This document shows, piece by piece, positions 46,792-56,233 of a stretch of 64,000 bases of DNA. The translations under genes were made by a program, and so were the position numbers. The notes beneath the pieces were generated by a model. That model did not search any database, was not told the origin of the DNA, and saw only the letters and a program-made list of their open reading frames with translations. Source of the stretch: Helicovermis profundi (GTDB lineage: Bacteria > Bacillota > Clostridia > Peptostreptococcales > Acidaminobacteraceae); contig NZ_AP028654.1 in the NCBI RefSeq assembly GCF_033097505.1, positions 1,056,001 to 1,120,000 of the forward strand, given 5' to 3'. Numbering within the stretch: the stretch's first letter is position 1; each line of letters starts with the position of its first letter.

Positions 46792-47205
46792 ATGATTTTA
46801 GTTAGCGCATGTTTATTGGGTATAAATTGTAAATATAATGGCGAAAATAATAAAAATCAAAAGGTTATTGATTATGTATTAGGAAAGAAGTTTTTACCAA
46901 TTTGCCCAGAACAATTAGGTGGACTTACTACTCCAAGGTTACCAGCAGAAATAATTGGAGATAAAGTTTTTTTGACAAACGGGGAAGATGTTACTAGTAA
47001 ATTTGAAAAGGGATCATTAGAGATTATGAAGTATACTGAATTACTTCCGATTGACTTTGCAATATTAAAAGACGGAAGTCCTTCTTGTGGCAGTGAATTT
47101 GTTTATGATGGAAATTTTACTGGAACAAAAATAAAAGGAGAAGGTATTACAACAGAAGAGTTAAGAAAAAAAGGTGTAAAAGTTATAAATGAAAATAATT
47201 TATAG
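46792..47205 (+). CDS. DUF523 family protein
   Basis: 137 residues from the ATG at 46792, seven bases after GGAGG; a TTG further upstream would include the ribosome site. VSACLLGINCKYNG, CPEQLGGL and ILKDGSPSCGSEFVYDG, with four conserved Cys residues, define DUF523. The Cys pattern suggests a metal or cluster site, but no function is established for the family. Confidence 0.9.
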   Translation: MILVSACLLGINCKYNGENNKNQKVIDYVLGKKFLPICPEQLGGLTTPRLPAEIIGDKVFLTNGEDVTSKFEKGSLEIMKYTELLPIDFAILKDGSPSCGSEFVYDGNFTGTKIKGEGITTEELRKKGVKVINENNL

Positions 47206-47343
47206 TTTTATTTAAATATTGTTGATAATTTTAAGATAAAAGCATTAAATTGATTTCTTATTTATTAAATTTTAAGAAAATTCAATAAATTATTTAGATA
47301 ATTTATGATAGAATTAGGTATAAATGTATTTTGGGAGAAAATT

Positions 47344-48924
47344 ATGGAAATTTATAGAGATAGTAAGCTAATACTTGAAATAAATGATAAAGACGTTAAT
47401 TTACAAGTATTTAATGAAAAAATATCTATGCCGGAATTTAATAATGTTTGTAAATTAAATCCGAGGGTTAAGATTACTGACTTTATTGCATTAAAAAAAT
47501 TATTAAATTTAGATAGTACTGAAAAAACTAAAATAGGTGAATTGAAAGAAATATATGAACTAGATATTTCAAAAGATGAAATGGTTGCTTATTTAAAAAT
47601 TTATTTAACAAATAGTGAAATTGATAGAGATGTAGATAAGGTAAAAACAGATATAATTTCTTTTTTAAATAGCAAAAATATTTTAGAAGGCATAAATCAT
47701 GAACTATTAAATTCAGATATTCCTTCTTGTAAAAAATTCGTTGTTGCTACTGGTAAGGCTCCAATAAGTGGAGAAAATGCAAAACTTGTATACTATAAGT
47801 TAAGTGAAAGAAAAGTTAAAGAAGGAACTGATGGTAATATGGATTTTTATGATGTCAAGTTAATTGACAATGTTGAAAAGGACGATTGGATTGGAGAAAA
47901 AATCCCTCCTACTCTAGGAATTAATGGAAAAACACTTTTTGGAAAAATTGTGGAGCCAAAACCTGGTAAAGATGCTCAGCTAAAATATGAGAAAAAATCT
48001 GTATATGAAAATCCAGAGAACGGTAATTATGTTTTAAGAGCAAAATTTGCTGGTGCAGTTAAATTTGATGGAAAAAAAATTGGAGTTGATAATCACTTAG
48101 TAATACATGGGGATGTTGACTACAGCACAGGTAATGTAGATTTTGATGGATATGTAACTATTAAAGGCACAGTGGCTGATTTATTTTCAGTAGAAGCTAC
48201 AAAGGATATAACTATCGAAGGTAAAATGGGGATAGGTGCTGTTAAATTCATAAAATCTAGGGACGGTAGTGTTTCTATTTCTGGTGGCGTTAATGGCAAG
48301 AATACTACTAAAATTAGTGCAAAACGTGATGTTTATTTGAAATACGTTAATGAAACAAGTGTTGTCGCTGGTGGAGATATCCATATTTCACAATATTCAA
48401 TGGATAGTTATTTAGAAGGAAAAAAAATAATACTTTCACCGAAAAATGGAAGAATAATCGGTGGCCAAGTAAAAGCTGATCATAAAATTATTACAGGTTC
48501 AATTGGCAATAAATTTGAGAAGAAAACGGTAGTGAATGTTAAGGGATTCGAAAGAGTAATGATAAAACATGAACTTGATAGTATTGAAATTATTCTTAAG
48601 GAAACTATTGGAAAAGCAAATAAATTAAAAAGACAATTAGAGATTTTTGAATCAAACAAATCAAGATTAGAAGAAAAAGCATTAAATACTTTTAGGGCCT
48701 TAATTATAAATTATGATAATATTATGGATGAAATTGCTAGAACAAATATAAAACTCGACCACTTAGAGGATATGCTAAAAACTAGAGGTGATGGGGAAAT
48801 CAAGATAGTTAATGGAGTTTATCCTAAAACCGTACTAGAAATTAAAAACTTACAGAGAAAAGTAAATGATTTAATGTCTTGTTCATTTTATGTTAAAGAT
48901 AATGAACTGCATTTATATGATTAA
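47344..48924 (+). CDS. FapA-like (DUF342) protein
   Basis: 526 residues from the ATG at 47344 (GGGAG six bases before). A N-terminal region of about 140 residues is followed by the DUF342 core with GTDGNMDFYDVKLID, KIPPTLGINGKTLFGKIV and a right-handed repeat domain (VDYSTGNVDFDGYVTIKG to GGQVKADHKI). It ends in a coiled coil (about 415-500). Members were named flagellar assembly protein A, yet many occur without flagella, and this window has no flagellar genes. They may be polar or cytoskeletal scaffold proteins. Confidence 0.85.
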   Translation: MEIYRDSKLILEINDKDVNLQVFNEKISMPEFNNVCKLNPRVKITDFIALKKLLNLDSTEKTKIGELKEIYELDISKDEMVAYLKIYLTNSEIDRDVDKVKTDIISFLNSKNILEGINHELLNSDIPSCKKFVVATGKAPISGENAKLVYYKLSERKVKEGTDGNMDFYDVKLIDNVEKDDWIGEKIPPTLGINGKTLFGKIVEPKPGKDAQLKYEKKSVYENPENGNYVLRAKFAGAVKFDGKKIGVDNHLVIHGDVDYSTGNVDFDGYVTIKGTVADLFSVEATKDITIEGKMGIGAVKFIKSRDGSVSISGGVNGKNTTKISAKRDVYLKYVNETSVVAGGDIHISQYSMDSYLEGKKIILSPKNGRIIGGQVKADHKIITGSIGNKFEKKTVVNVKGFERVMIKHELDSIEIILKETIGKANKLKRQLEIFESNKSRLEEKALNTFRALIINYDNIMDEIARTNIKLDHLEDMLKTRGDGEIKIVNGVYPKTVLEIKNLQRKVNDLMSCSFYVKDNELHLYD

Positions 48925-48945
48925 ATAATAGGGTGGTGAAAAGAC

Positions 48946-50757
48946 ATGGATAAAAATATTAAAAAAGTTTTAACAACTATTGATTTTTTTTCACAGATTT
49001 TAAGTTTTGAACAAATTATTTCATATGGGTATGAATTCTTCCACAGCACACTTAATTTAGATAAATCACTATTATATGTTAAGTATAGTAATAAATATTT
49101 AATGAAAAAATCTATTGGTTATACAAATTATATATCAGAGTATGATTATTCAATGAAATTAAAATCAATTGCCACTTTATATGGTCGTATTATGTATAAA
49201 GATTTTGATAAATATTTTGAAGAAAATTTTTATAAGCATTATAATACTGAGGTGATAATTCCAATTATTGTACGCGATGAATTGATTGGTTTTATTATTT
49301 CAAATGGATTTAAAGATAAAAATAATGTACATATATCAAAAGAATACAATGAGGGTATGAAAAATTTATTGAATCTTGCCCTCACAATAGCACTAGATAC
49401 TGATAAGAATACAAAATTAAAAAAAGAGCTCGATAAAAAGATTTTTAATTTATTTTTTGTAAATCAAAGTACAAAAATGATTATGGCTGAACTAGATCTT
49501 AGTAAACTGTATTCTCTTTGTATTGATATTATAAGAGAGCTTACTTCTAGTTCAATAACATCTTTTGGATTATATGATGAACTAAGGAAAAAAATTGTAA
49601 TAAAAGGCTATAGTGACATAGTTAATTTTAAAAAATATTATTCAGAAATTGACTTAATTTCTAAAAATGCTACAAATTTAAAAATTATTTATAATTTAGA
49701 TACAGATAGAGATGAATTAAGCAAAATATTTGTTGATGTCTCAGAATTTGATAGATTAAGTGCTAAATATGTTATTTTGCTAATTAAAAATGATATTTTA
49801 GGGTTTGTTACTGTAGGCGAGCCTGTAAATGGTAAGAAATATGAAGATGATACTTTAGTTCAAATTGAAAGTATGGCGAAATCGATATACATATCAATTA
49901 CAAATGCACTTTATTTTAATAAAATAGCATTTCAAAAGGAAATAATAGAAAAACAACTTAATGATATTAAGAATTTAAATAGAATGGTAAAAAACATTAA
50001 TTCATGTAGTGATATGAATGAACTTTGCGAAATTGCAATTGAAACTATTAATATTGGTTATGATGTATCAAAAGCATTTATCTTGGTTAATGTTGGTAAT
50101 CAATTTAATGTAGTAAGTAAAATAGGTTATGAAAAGAATACTAAAATAATTGTTAATGATGAATTTATTTCTTTAAATACTGAGGAAAGCTATGTAGAAT
50201 ACGATAATACAAAATATGAAGATTTTTTTGATATTTCATGTGGGGGAAATAGACCGGATTCGAATTGTTTATTAATTAGTCCAATTAAAATAAATTCATT
50301 TGACATATTTAACAATAATATTTACGGCTATATCGTTGTTACAGAAACATACAGTTTACTTAATAATAATCAAATGATTATTGTAGATTCAATTTCAAAT
50401 AGTATTGCACCCCTATTAAAACAATTTCTAACTGTAAATCAGATAAAGAAAACTATGGTTGAAGATTCTAAAATCAAATTTTTAAAAACTCTAGATAATT
50501 ATTTTGATTCAAAAAATAATTATTTTATGGATTTTAAACTCTACTATAAAGTTATTTTAAGCAAACCATTTGAAAAAACAAATCTTGATATGTATTCGAA
50601 TTATGAATTTTGGTATTTTGATAATACAGTATTGTTTTTAAATTATAACGATGAAGAAATTGATGAAAATTTATTTGATGGATGTGTTTCTGGTGATGAT
50701 TTGGAAGAAATAAAAGAAAATCTATCTATTGAAATAGCTTTCATAATTAATGAGTAG
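48946..50757 (+). CDS. Protein with repeated GAF-like domains
   Basis: 603 residues without membrane segments. Two or three GAF-like stretches are visible: about 10-150 (VIIPIIVRDELIGFIISNGF), 175-320 (YVILLIKNDILGFVTVGEP) and 345-500 (LISPIKINSF, YGYIVVTET). No output domain such as kinase, GGDEF or HD is present. It lies 21 bases after fapA and 18 bases before a hydrolase gene, so the three are one unit. The ligand and role are unknown. It may be a scaffold or sensor working with FapA, which is inference from position. Confidence 0.7.
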   Translation: MDKNIKKVLTTIDFFSQILSFEQIISYGYEFFHSTLNLDKSLLYVKYSNKYLMKKSIGYTNYISEYDYSMKLKSIATLYGRIMYKDFDKYFEENFYKHYNTEVIIPIIVRDELIGFIISNGFKDKNNVHISKEYNEGMKNLLNLALTIALDTDKNTKLKKELDKKIFNLFFVNQSTKMIMAELDLSKLYSLCIDIIRELTSSSITSFGLYDELRKKIVIKGYSDIVNFKKYYSEIDLISKNATNLKIIYNLDTDRDELSKIFVDVSEFDRLSAKYVILLIKNDILGFVTVGEPVNGKKYEDDTLVQIESMAKSIYISITNALYFNKIAFQKEIIEKQLNDIKNLNRMVKNINSCSDMNELCEIAIETINIGYDVSKAFILVNVGNQFNVVSKIGYEKNTKIIVNDEFISLNTEESYVEYDNTKYEDFFDISCGGNRPDSNCLLISPIKINSFDIFNNNIYGYIVVTETYSLLNNNQMIIVDSISNSIAPLLKQFLTVNQIKKTMVEDSKIKFLKTLDNYFDSKNNYFMDFKLYYKVILSKPFEKTNLDMYSNYEFWYFDNTVLFLNYNDEEIDENLFDGCVSGDDLEEIKENLSIEIAFIINE

Positions 50758-50775
50758 AATGCATATGGAGGAATT

Positions 50776-51600
50776 ATGGATAATTTTAAAATTTCCGTTT
50801 GTCAATTGAAACCAGAGAATAATAAAGAAACTAATATTAAAAAAGCTGAAATTATGATTAGGGAAGCTAAAAATAATGGAAGCGATATTATTGTTCTTCC
50901 AGAAATGTTTAATTGTCCATATGATAATAAATTTTTTTTGGATTATAGTGAAGAATATCCAGGGTATACAACAGCTTGGTTATCTAAACTTTCAAGTGAA
51001 CTTGGTATCTACATAATTGGTGGTTCAATACCAGAATTAGAAAATGGAAAATTATATAATACATCTTTTTCTTTTAATAGAAAAGGTGAATTAATTGGAA
51101 AGCATAGAAAACTACATTTATTTGATATTGATATTGAAGACAAAATATTTTTTAAAGAATCTGATACGTTGTCATATGGCAGTAAAATTACTGTGATTGA
51201 CACGGAGTACGGGAAAATTGGAATTGCTATTTGTTACGATATGCGTTTTCCTGAATATATGAGAATTCTTGCACTTGAGGGTGCAAAACTAATAGTTGTT
51301 CCAGCTGCGTTTAATACTGTGACTGGACCTATGCATTGGAACTTATTAGCAAGAGCTAGGGCACTTGACAATCAGGTGTATTTTGTTGCAGCTTCCCCGG
51401 CAAGAAATATTCACTCTTCATACAAAGCGTATGGACATTCTATAATCGTTGATCCTTTTGGAAATATTATAAATGAGGCTAACATAGAAGAGGGGATTAT
51501 TTCAGCTAAAATTGATTTCGATTACGTAAATAAAATAAGAGATGAACTTCCTCTTCTGAAACATAGAAGGGAAGACTTGTATAAAATTAGTTACAAATAG
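50776..51600 (+). CDS. Nitrilase-family carbon-nitrogen hydrolase, omega-amidase-like
   Basis: 274 residues with the complete Glu-Lys-Cys triad: Glu43 (VLPEMFNCPYD), Lys112 (KHRKLHLFDIDI) and Cys153 (AICYDMRFPEY). GSIPELENGKLYNT and the DFDIDIEDKI-like loop make it most similar to Nit2 omega-amidases, which hydrolyse alpha-ketoglutaramate. Substrate specificity is inferred. GGAGG precedes the ATG. Confidence 0.9.
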   Translation: MDNFKISVCQLKPENNKETNIKKAEIMIREAKNNGSDIIVLPEMFNCPYDNKFFLDYSEEYPGYTTAWLSKLSSELGIYIIGGSIPELENGKLYNTSFSFNRKGELIGKHRKLHLFDIDIEDKIFFKESDTLSYGSKITVIDTEYGKIGIAICYDMRFPEYMRILALEGAKLIVVPAAFNTVTGPMHWNLLARARALDNQVYFVAASPARNIHSSYKAYGHSIIVDPFGNIINEANIEEGIISAKIDFDYVNKIRDELPLLKHRREDLYKISYK

Positions 51601-51609
51601 TTTAAAAGG

Positions 51610-51656
51610 AAAAGATATAATATACTTATAAAGTTTAAGTATATTATATCTTTTAA
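51610..51656. terminator. Bidirectional terminator, 19-bp perfect stem
   Basis: The arm 51610-51628 pairs without mismatch with 51636-51654 around a seven-base loop, with A residues at the left and T residues at the right. It lies between convergent genes. Confidence 0.93.
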
Positions 51657-51700
51657 AGTTTCAGCAAAAGTAAAGCAAATGCTTAAGCTAGAAAATTAAT

Positions 51701-52510
51701 TTATTTTAAAAAGGAGTTTTTAAATTTAATAATGGTTTCATTATGAGGAAATTTTTCGCTTGCTTCCATAATTAATTTTGTTGTTTTTTCATAGTTTTTG
51801 TCATTGTATGAATCGACAATATTATAAATATAATAATTTGCTTTACTTTGATATGAAGGGATAGAAACAAAAATAAAAAACATAAATCCAAGTATTAGGA
51901 CGAGTTGAGCAATTCTATTTTTAATCTGCATTTTAATTTGATTTGGATATCCGTATGCCCATGCAGCAATAAAACCACTAATAAGCCCAAATCCGTGTGC
52001 AAAATTATCAATTTGAGGATTGGTAGTTCCGTACCATACGTTGATTAGTACAATAACTAACATGTTTTTCCTTATTGATTTTTTTATATCGTCAGGATAA
52101 AATGCTGAAATATAGAAATATGCTCCTACTAGTCCAAAAATTCCGCCTGATGCGCCAATAGATATACTATCGTCAAACATAAAACTACCAATTGAACCAA
52201 AAATTCCTGCAGTTAAATAAATTAAGAAAAAACGCTTTTTTCCTAGATTTTCTTCTATGCTTCTACCAAAAGATAAGAGTGCAATGGAATTAAATAGTAT
52301 ATGAGTAAAACTTCCATGTAAAAGCATTGGAGTTACAAGTCTATATAGTTCGTAATTTGCTATTTTATAATTAATCTTTGCTCCTAGTAGAAGTAAAGTA
52401 TCACTTCCACTTATATATTTAATTGCTAGTGAAATTAGAAAAACAACTATATTAGTAATAAGGATTATGTCCGTTAGATATATTTTTTTATTTTTTATTA
52501 TAGATTCCAT
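51701..52510 (-). CDS. Rhomboid family intramembrane serine protease
   Basis: 269 residues with six or seven membrane segments. The catalytic dyad is Ser121 in ISIGASGGIFG and His172 in AHGFGLISGF. LVTPMLLHGSFTHILFNSIALL contains the conserved His residues near the oxyanion hole. A soluble C-terminal tail of about 40 residues follows. It cleaves membrane proteins within the bilayer; the substrate is unknown. AAAGGAG precedes the ATG. It is monocistronic. Confidence 0.93.
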   Translation of the reverse strand: MESIIKNKKIYLTDIILITNIVVFLISLAIKYISGSDTLLLLGAKINYKIANYELYRLVTPMLLHGSFTHILFNSIALLSFGRSIEENLGKKRFFLIYLTAGIFGSIGSFMFDDSISIGASGGIFGLVGAYFYISAFYPDDIKKSIRKNMLVIVLINVWYGTTNPQIDNFAHGFGLISGFIAAWAYGYPNQIKMQIKNRIAQLVLILGFMFFIFVSIPSYQSKANYYIYNIVDSYNDKNYEKTTKLIMEASEKFPHNETIIKFKNSFLK

Positions 52511-52769
52511 GTATAAACTCCTTTTTAAATCGAGCGTATTTATAATACGTCAGCCAGTTTTATATTATAATAGTATATTCATTTTACATAATCGTGTGCA
52601 ATATGCAAAATAAAAGTTATTTACTTACTATAATAATATAGCATGAAAGAATGCTTATTTCTATTATATATGGAATTAACAAAATATTTGATGTTTGCTA
52701 TTATATCGCAACACACTTATGAATAGGAAAGCAAAAATCACTTTATGGTAAAAAAAAATATTTATAATA
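52511..52769. other. Intergenic region between rhomboid gene and argS leader, no gene seen
   Basis: AT-rich sequence with the divergent promoters of the two neighbours. I find no supported frame or RNA in it. Confidence 0.5.
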
Positions 52770-52798
52770 TTGTACTATTATATGAAATGTGGTAAAAT
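52770..52798 (+). promoter_or_regulatory. Promoter of the argS leader
   Basis: TTGTAC (52770-52775), a 17-base spacer and TAAAAT (52793-52798). Confidence 0.7.
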
Positions 52799-52804
52799 TA
52801 ATTT

Positions 52805-53034
52805 CAAATGAATATTCTAATCTATGATAAAGAAAAGTAATTTAAGTACTATTTTAAGCGAACTAGAGTTGGTGTAAGTCTAGTAATAAACTTTTATGAA
52901 AAAAGAGCTTTTGAGATTTTAAATTTAAAAAAATTTATGGTATCCCCATTAAAGGATTTGAGTGGTAGCTTGCTACAACTAGAGTGGTAACGCGGATAAT
53001 ATTCGTCTCTTGATTTTTCAAGAGGCGATTTTTG
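52805..53034 (+). promoter_or_regulatory. T-box leader of argS with divergent T-box sequence
   Basis: AGAGTGGTAACGCGG (52981-52995) is a variant of the consensus AGGGTGGTACCGCG with two changes. The terminator is 53003-53013 paired with 53018-53028 plus T residues. The UGGU bulge fits a tRNA with A73. A possible AGA arginine specifier lies at 52904-52906, but this is weak. It controls argS by uncharged tRNA-Arg. Confidence 0.85.
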
Positions 53035-53052
53035 TTTTATAAAGGAGGAAAT

Positions 53053-54753
53053 ATGATTAATTTTAAAAATGAAGTTGTTGATTTGCTAAGTGTTGTGATT
53101 CCAGAAATTGAAAAAAATGAAATATCAAGTTTGCTTGAAATTCCAAAATATACTAATATGGGTGATTTTGCTTTTCCATGTTTCAAATTATCAAAAATTT
53201 ATAGAAAATCGCCAAATATGATTTCAAAAGATCTAGTAGAAAAAATCAGTGGAAACAAATATTTTGAAAAAATTGAATCTGTGAATGCTTATATTAATTT
53301 TACAAATAGTAAAACAATATTTGTTAAATCAGTTTTAGAGAATGTTAATGAAAAAAAAGATAGTTATGGTTCAAGTGATATTGGAAATGGTGAAGAGATT
53401 ATTGTAGAATTCTCTTCAACTAATATTGCAAAACCTTTTCATATGGGTCATATAAGATCAACTATGATTGGAAATTCTCTTTACAAAATTCATAAATTTT
53501 TAGGGTACGATACTGTTGCAATAAACCACTTGGGGGATTATGGTACGCAGTTTGGAAAGTTAATTGTAGCATATAAATTATGGGGTAATAAAGAAGATAT
53601 TGAAAACAACCCAATACCAGAACTTTTAAAAATTTACGTTAAATTCCATGAAGAAGCTGAAAAGGACGAAAAACTTGATCAAGAAGCAAGAGATTGGTTT
53701 AAGAAACTTGAAAATAATGATCAAGAAGCATATGATTTGTGGAAATGGTTTAAAGATGTATCTTTAAAAGAATTTAATAGAGTTTATGGAATGCTTGGAG
53801 TTGAATTTGACTCATATACAGGCGAGAGTTTTTATTCGGATAAAATGCCAGCCGTATTAAATGAGCTAAGAGAAAAAAATATTCTTACAAAGTCTAAAGG
53901 AGCGGAAATTGTAGATTTAGAAGAGTACGATATGCCACCAGCATTAGTTACTAAAAGTGACGGATCATCTCTTTATATAACAAGAGATCTTGCTGCTGCA
54001 ATATATAGAAAAAATCATTATAAATTTGCTAAGAATATTTATGTAGTTGGTTCGCAACAAAAATTACATTTTCAGCAATGGTTCAAAATAATTGAATTAA
54101 TGGGTTACGATTGGTATAAAGATTGTGTTCATGTTGATTTTGGTATGGTAGGTTTAGAAGAAGGATCGCTTTCTACAAGGAAAGGAAGAGTAGTATTTTT
54201 AGAAGATGTACTAAATAAAGCAGTGGACAAAACTAAAGAAATTATTGAAGAAAAAAATCCAAATTTAAAAAATAAAGAAGAGGTTGCCAAAGCTATAGGT
54301 ATTGGAGCTGTTGTTTTCCAAGAATTATCAAACAATAGAATTAAAGATTATACTTTTTCTTTAGAAAAGACTTTGTCATTTGAAGGTGAAACGGGACCTT
54401 ATGTTCAATATACCCATGCAAGAACTTGTAGTGTTCTAAGAAAATTAGATGGTGCTATATCTAATGAAATTGATTATTCAAAATTAAATGATGAAGTCTC
54501 AGTAGAAGTAATAAGGTTACTTGCTAAATTTCCAGATGTTGTCAAAGATGCTGCAAGAAAATACGAACCTTCTCTTATTACAAGATATACAATTCAATTG
54601 GCACAGGAATTTAATAGATTCTATCACGACAATTCAATACTTGTTGACGATTTAGATTTAAAAAATGCTAGAATCATGTTAGTTCAAGCTGTTGAACAGA
54701 CACTAAAAAATGCATTAACATTAATTGGATTAAAAGCTCCGGAACAAATGTAA
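53053..54753 (+). CDS. argS: Arginyl-tRNA synthetase
   Basis: 566 residues, a class I synthetase. The N-terminal Add-1 domain comes first. VEFSSTNIAKPFHMGHIRSTMIGNSL holds the HIGH-type signature as HMGH, with HLGDYGTQFGKLI next. SLSTRKGRVVFLEDVL occupies the KMSKS position, and the helical anticodon domain ends with the usual GLKAPEQM. The ATG at 53053 follows AAAGGAGG; the in-frame codon at 53032 lies inside the terminator and is rejected. Confidence 0.97.
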   Translation: MINFKNEVVDLLSVVIPEIEKNEISSLLEIPKYTNMGDFAFPCFKLSKIYRKSPNMISKDLVEKISGNKYFEKIESVNAYINFTNSKTIFVKSVLENVNEKKDSYGSSDIGNGEEIIVEFSSTNIAKPFHMGHIRSTMIGNSLYKIHKFLGYDTVAINHLGDYGTQFGKLIVAYKLWGNKEDIENNPIPELLKIYVKFHEEAEKDEKLDQEARDWFKKLENNDQEAYDLWKWFKDVSLKEFNRVYGMLGVEFDSYTGESFYSDKMPAVLNELREKNILTKSKGAEIVDLEEYDMPPALVTKSDGSSLYITRDLAAAIYRKNHYKFAKNIYVVGSQQKLHFQQWFKIIELMGYDWYKDCVHVDFGMVGLEEGSLSTRKGRVVFLEDVLNKAVDKTKEIIEEKNPNLKNKEEVAKAIGIGAVVFQELSNNRIKDYTFSLEKTLSFEGETGPYVQYTHARTCSVLRKLDGAISNEIDYSKLNDEVSVEVIRLLAKFPDVVKDAARKYEPSLITRYTIQLAQEFNRFYHDNSILVDDLDLKNARIMLVQAVEQTLKNALTLIGLKAPEQM

Positions 54754-55149
54754 TGACAATTTTGATTTTGCAATGATTTAGTTAACAAAATTTTTATAGG
54801 GACTTTATTGTTATTTTATATATATAAATTGTCCCAACAAATTTAATATTCAAATGATTATAAAGCTAAAATATTTTAAATTATATCTAAAAATATTTTA
54901 GCTTTATGTGTATTATTGACATATAAATTAAAATCACTAAGTAATATTATATAATTACTAAATATATAATAAATTTAATAATTATATTTTATTTATTATT
55001 GAAATGAATAATTTTTATGATAAAATGTGAGTGTTAAGATATAATAGTTGATAATTGTCTATGAATCACTTATTTAATAATTTTTATCAATTGTTGCTTA
55101 ATATTAAGCTTGAATAAATTTTATTTATATTTATAAAGGGGGATTACAA
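54754..55149 (+). other. Intergenic region with an 18-bp perfect inverted repeat
   Basis: About 400 AT-rich bases without a gene. ATAAAGCTAAAATATTTT (54860-54877) is perfectly complementary to 54890-54907. No U-run follows it, so it may be a weak argS terminator or an mRNA end-protecting hairpin. TATAAT near 55040 is a possible -10 box for the serine operon. Confidence 0.6.
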
Positions 55150-56223
55150 TTGTACAAAAAATTATTTATACCAGGACCAGTTAATGTACTTGATGATGTT
55201 CTAGAGAAAATGGCTACTCCGATGATAGGACATAGAACTAAAGAAGCTTCAAATATACAAAGGTCAATTTCTGAAAAAATGCAGAAATTATGGTCTACTA
55301 AAGAACAAATAATACTATCAACTTCTTCTGGTAGTGGTTTAATGGAGGGTGCAATTAGAAGTTGTACTAGAAAGAAAGCTGCAGTTTTTAGCGTGGGTGC
55401 ATTTGGAGATAGATGGCATAAAATGGCAATCTCGAATGGTGTAAAAGCAGATAAATATGCATCTGAATGGGGACAACCAACAACACCTGAAATGGTAGAT
55501 AAAGCATTAAGCACTGGCGAATATGATCTACTTACGATCACTCATAATGAAACTTCAACTGGATTAATGAATCCTATTGTTGAAATTGCAGAAGTAGTTA
55601 AAAAATATCCTGAAGTAATTTTCTGTGTTGATATGGTTAGTTCTGCGGGTGGTGCAAAAGTTGAAGTTGATAAATTAGGAATAGATATATGTATAACTTC
55701 TACTCAAAAATGTTTAGGATTACCTCCTGGAATGGCTATTTGTTCGTTTTCAAAAAAAGCTGTTGAAAGAGCGGAATTAGTTGAAAATAGAGGTATGTAT
55801 TTTGATTTATTAGCTTTGTACAAATACATTTTAAAGAAAGATCATCAATATCCATCGACTCCAACCTTATCTCATATGTTTGCACTAGATTACAAACTAG
55901 ATAAAATGGAAAAAGAAGGATTTGACGCTATTTATGATCGTCACGAGGAAAATGCAAAGTTTGTTAGAGCGTGGGCAAATAAATATTTTAAAATGTTTGC
56001 TGAAGAAAAGTACGCTTCTAATACACTTACTACTATACTAAATACTAGAGAAATAAGTGTAGCAGATTTAAATAAAAAACTTGGTGAGAGAGGTTTTACT
56101 ATCTCAAATGGATATGGTGATTTAAAGGAGAAAACTTTTAGAATTGCACATATGGCTGATACTACTCATGAAGAATTAGAAGAACTATTAGGACAAATTG
56201 AAGATATATTAAATCTTAAGTAG
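55150..56223 (+). CDS. Class V aminotransferase, probable phosphoserine transaminase
   Basis: 357 residues, fold-type I. KLFIPGPVNV and PMIGHRTKEAS near the N terminus, CVDMVSSAGGAKVEVDKLG and the PLP lysine in CITSTQKCLGLPPG are visible. By sequence it is an alanine-glyoxylate or serine-pyruvate type enzyme. Its position 10 bases before serA suggests it supplies phosphoserine from 3-phosphohydroxypyruvate, in place of a classical SerC. The start is TTG at 55150 behind GGGGGA. Confidence 0.87.
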   Translation: MYKKLFIPGPVNVLDDVLEKMATPMIGHRTKEASNIQRSISEKMQKLWSTKEQIILSTSSGSGLMEGAIRSCTRKKAAVFSVGAFGDRWHKMAISNGVKADKYASEWGQPTTPEMVDKALSTGEYDLLTITHNETSTGLMNPIVEIAEVVKKYPEVIFCVDMVSSAGGAKVEVDKLGIDICITSTQKCLGLPPGMAICSFSKKAVERAELVENRGMYFDLLALYKYILKKDHQYPSTPTLSHMFALDYKLDKMEKEGFDAIYDRHEENAKFVRAWANKYFKMFAEEKYASNTLTTILNTREISVADLNKKLGERGFTISNGYGDLKEKTFRIAHMADTTHEELEELLGQIEDILNLK

Positions 56224-56233
56224 GAGGGATTAA

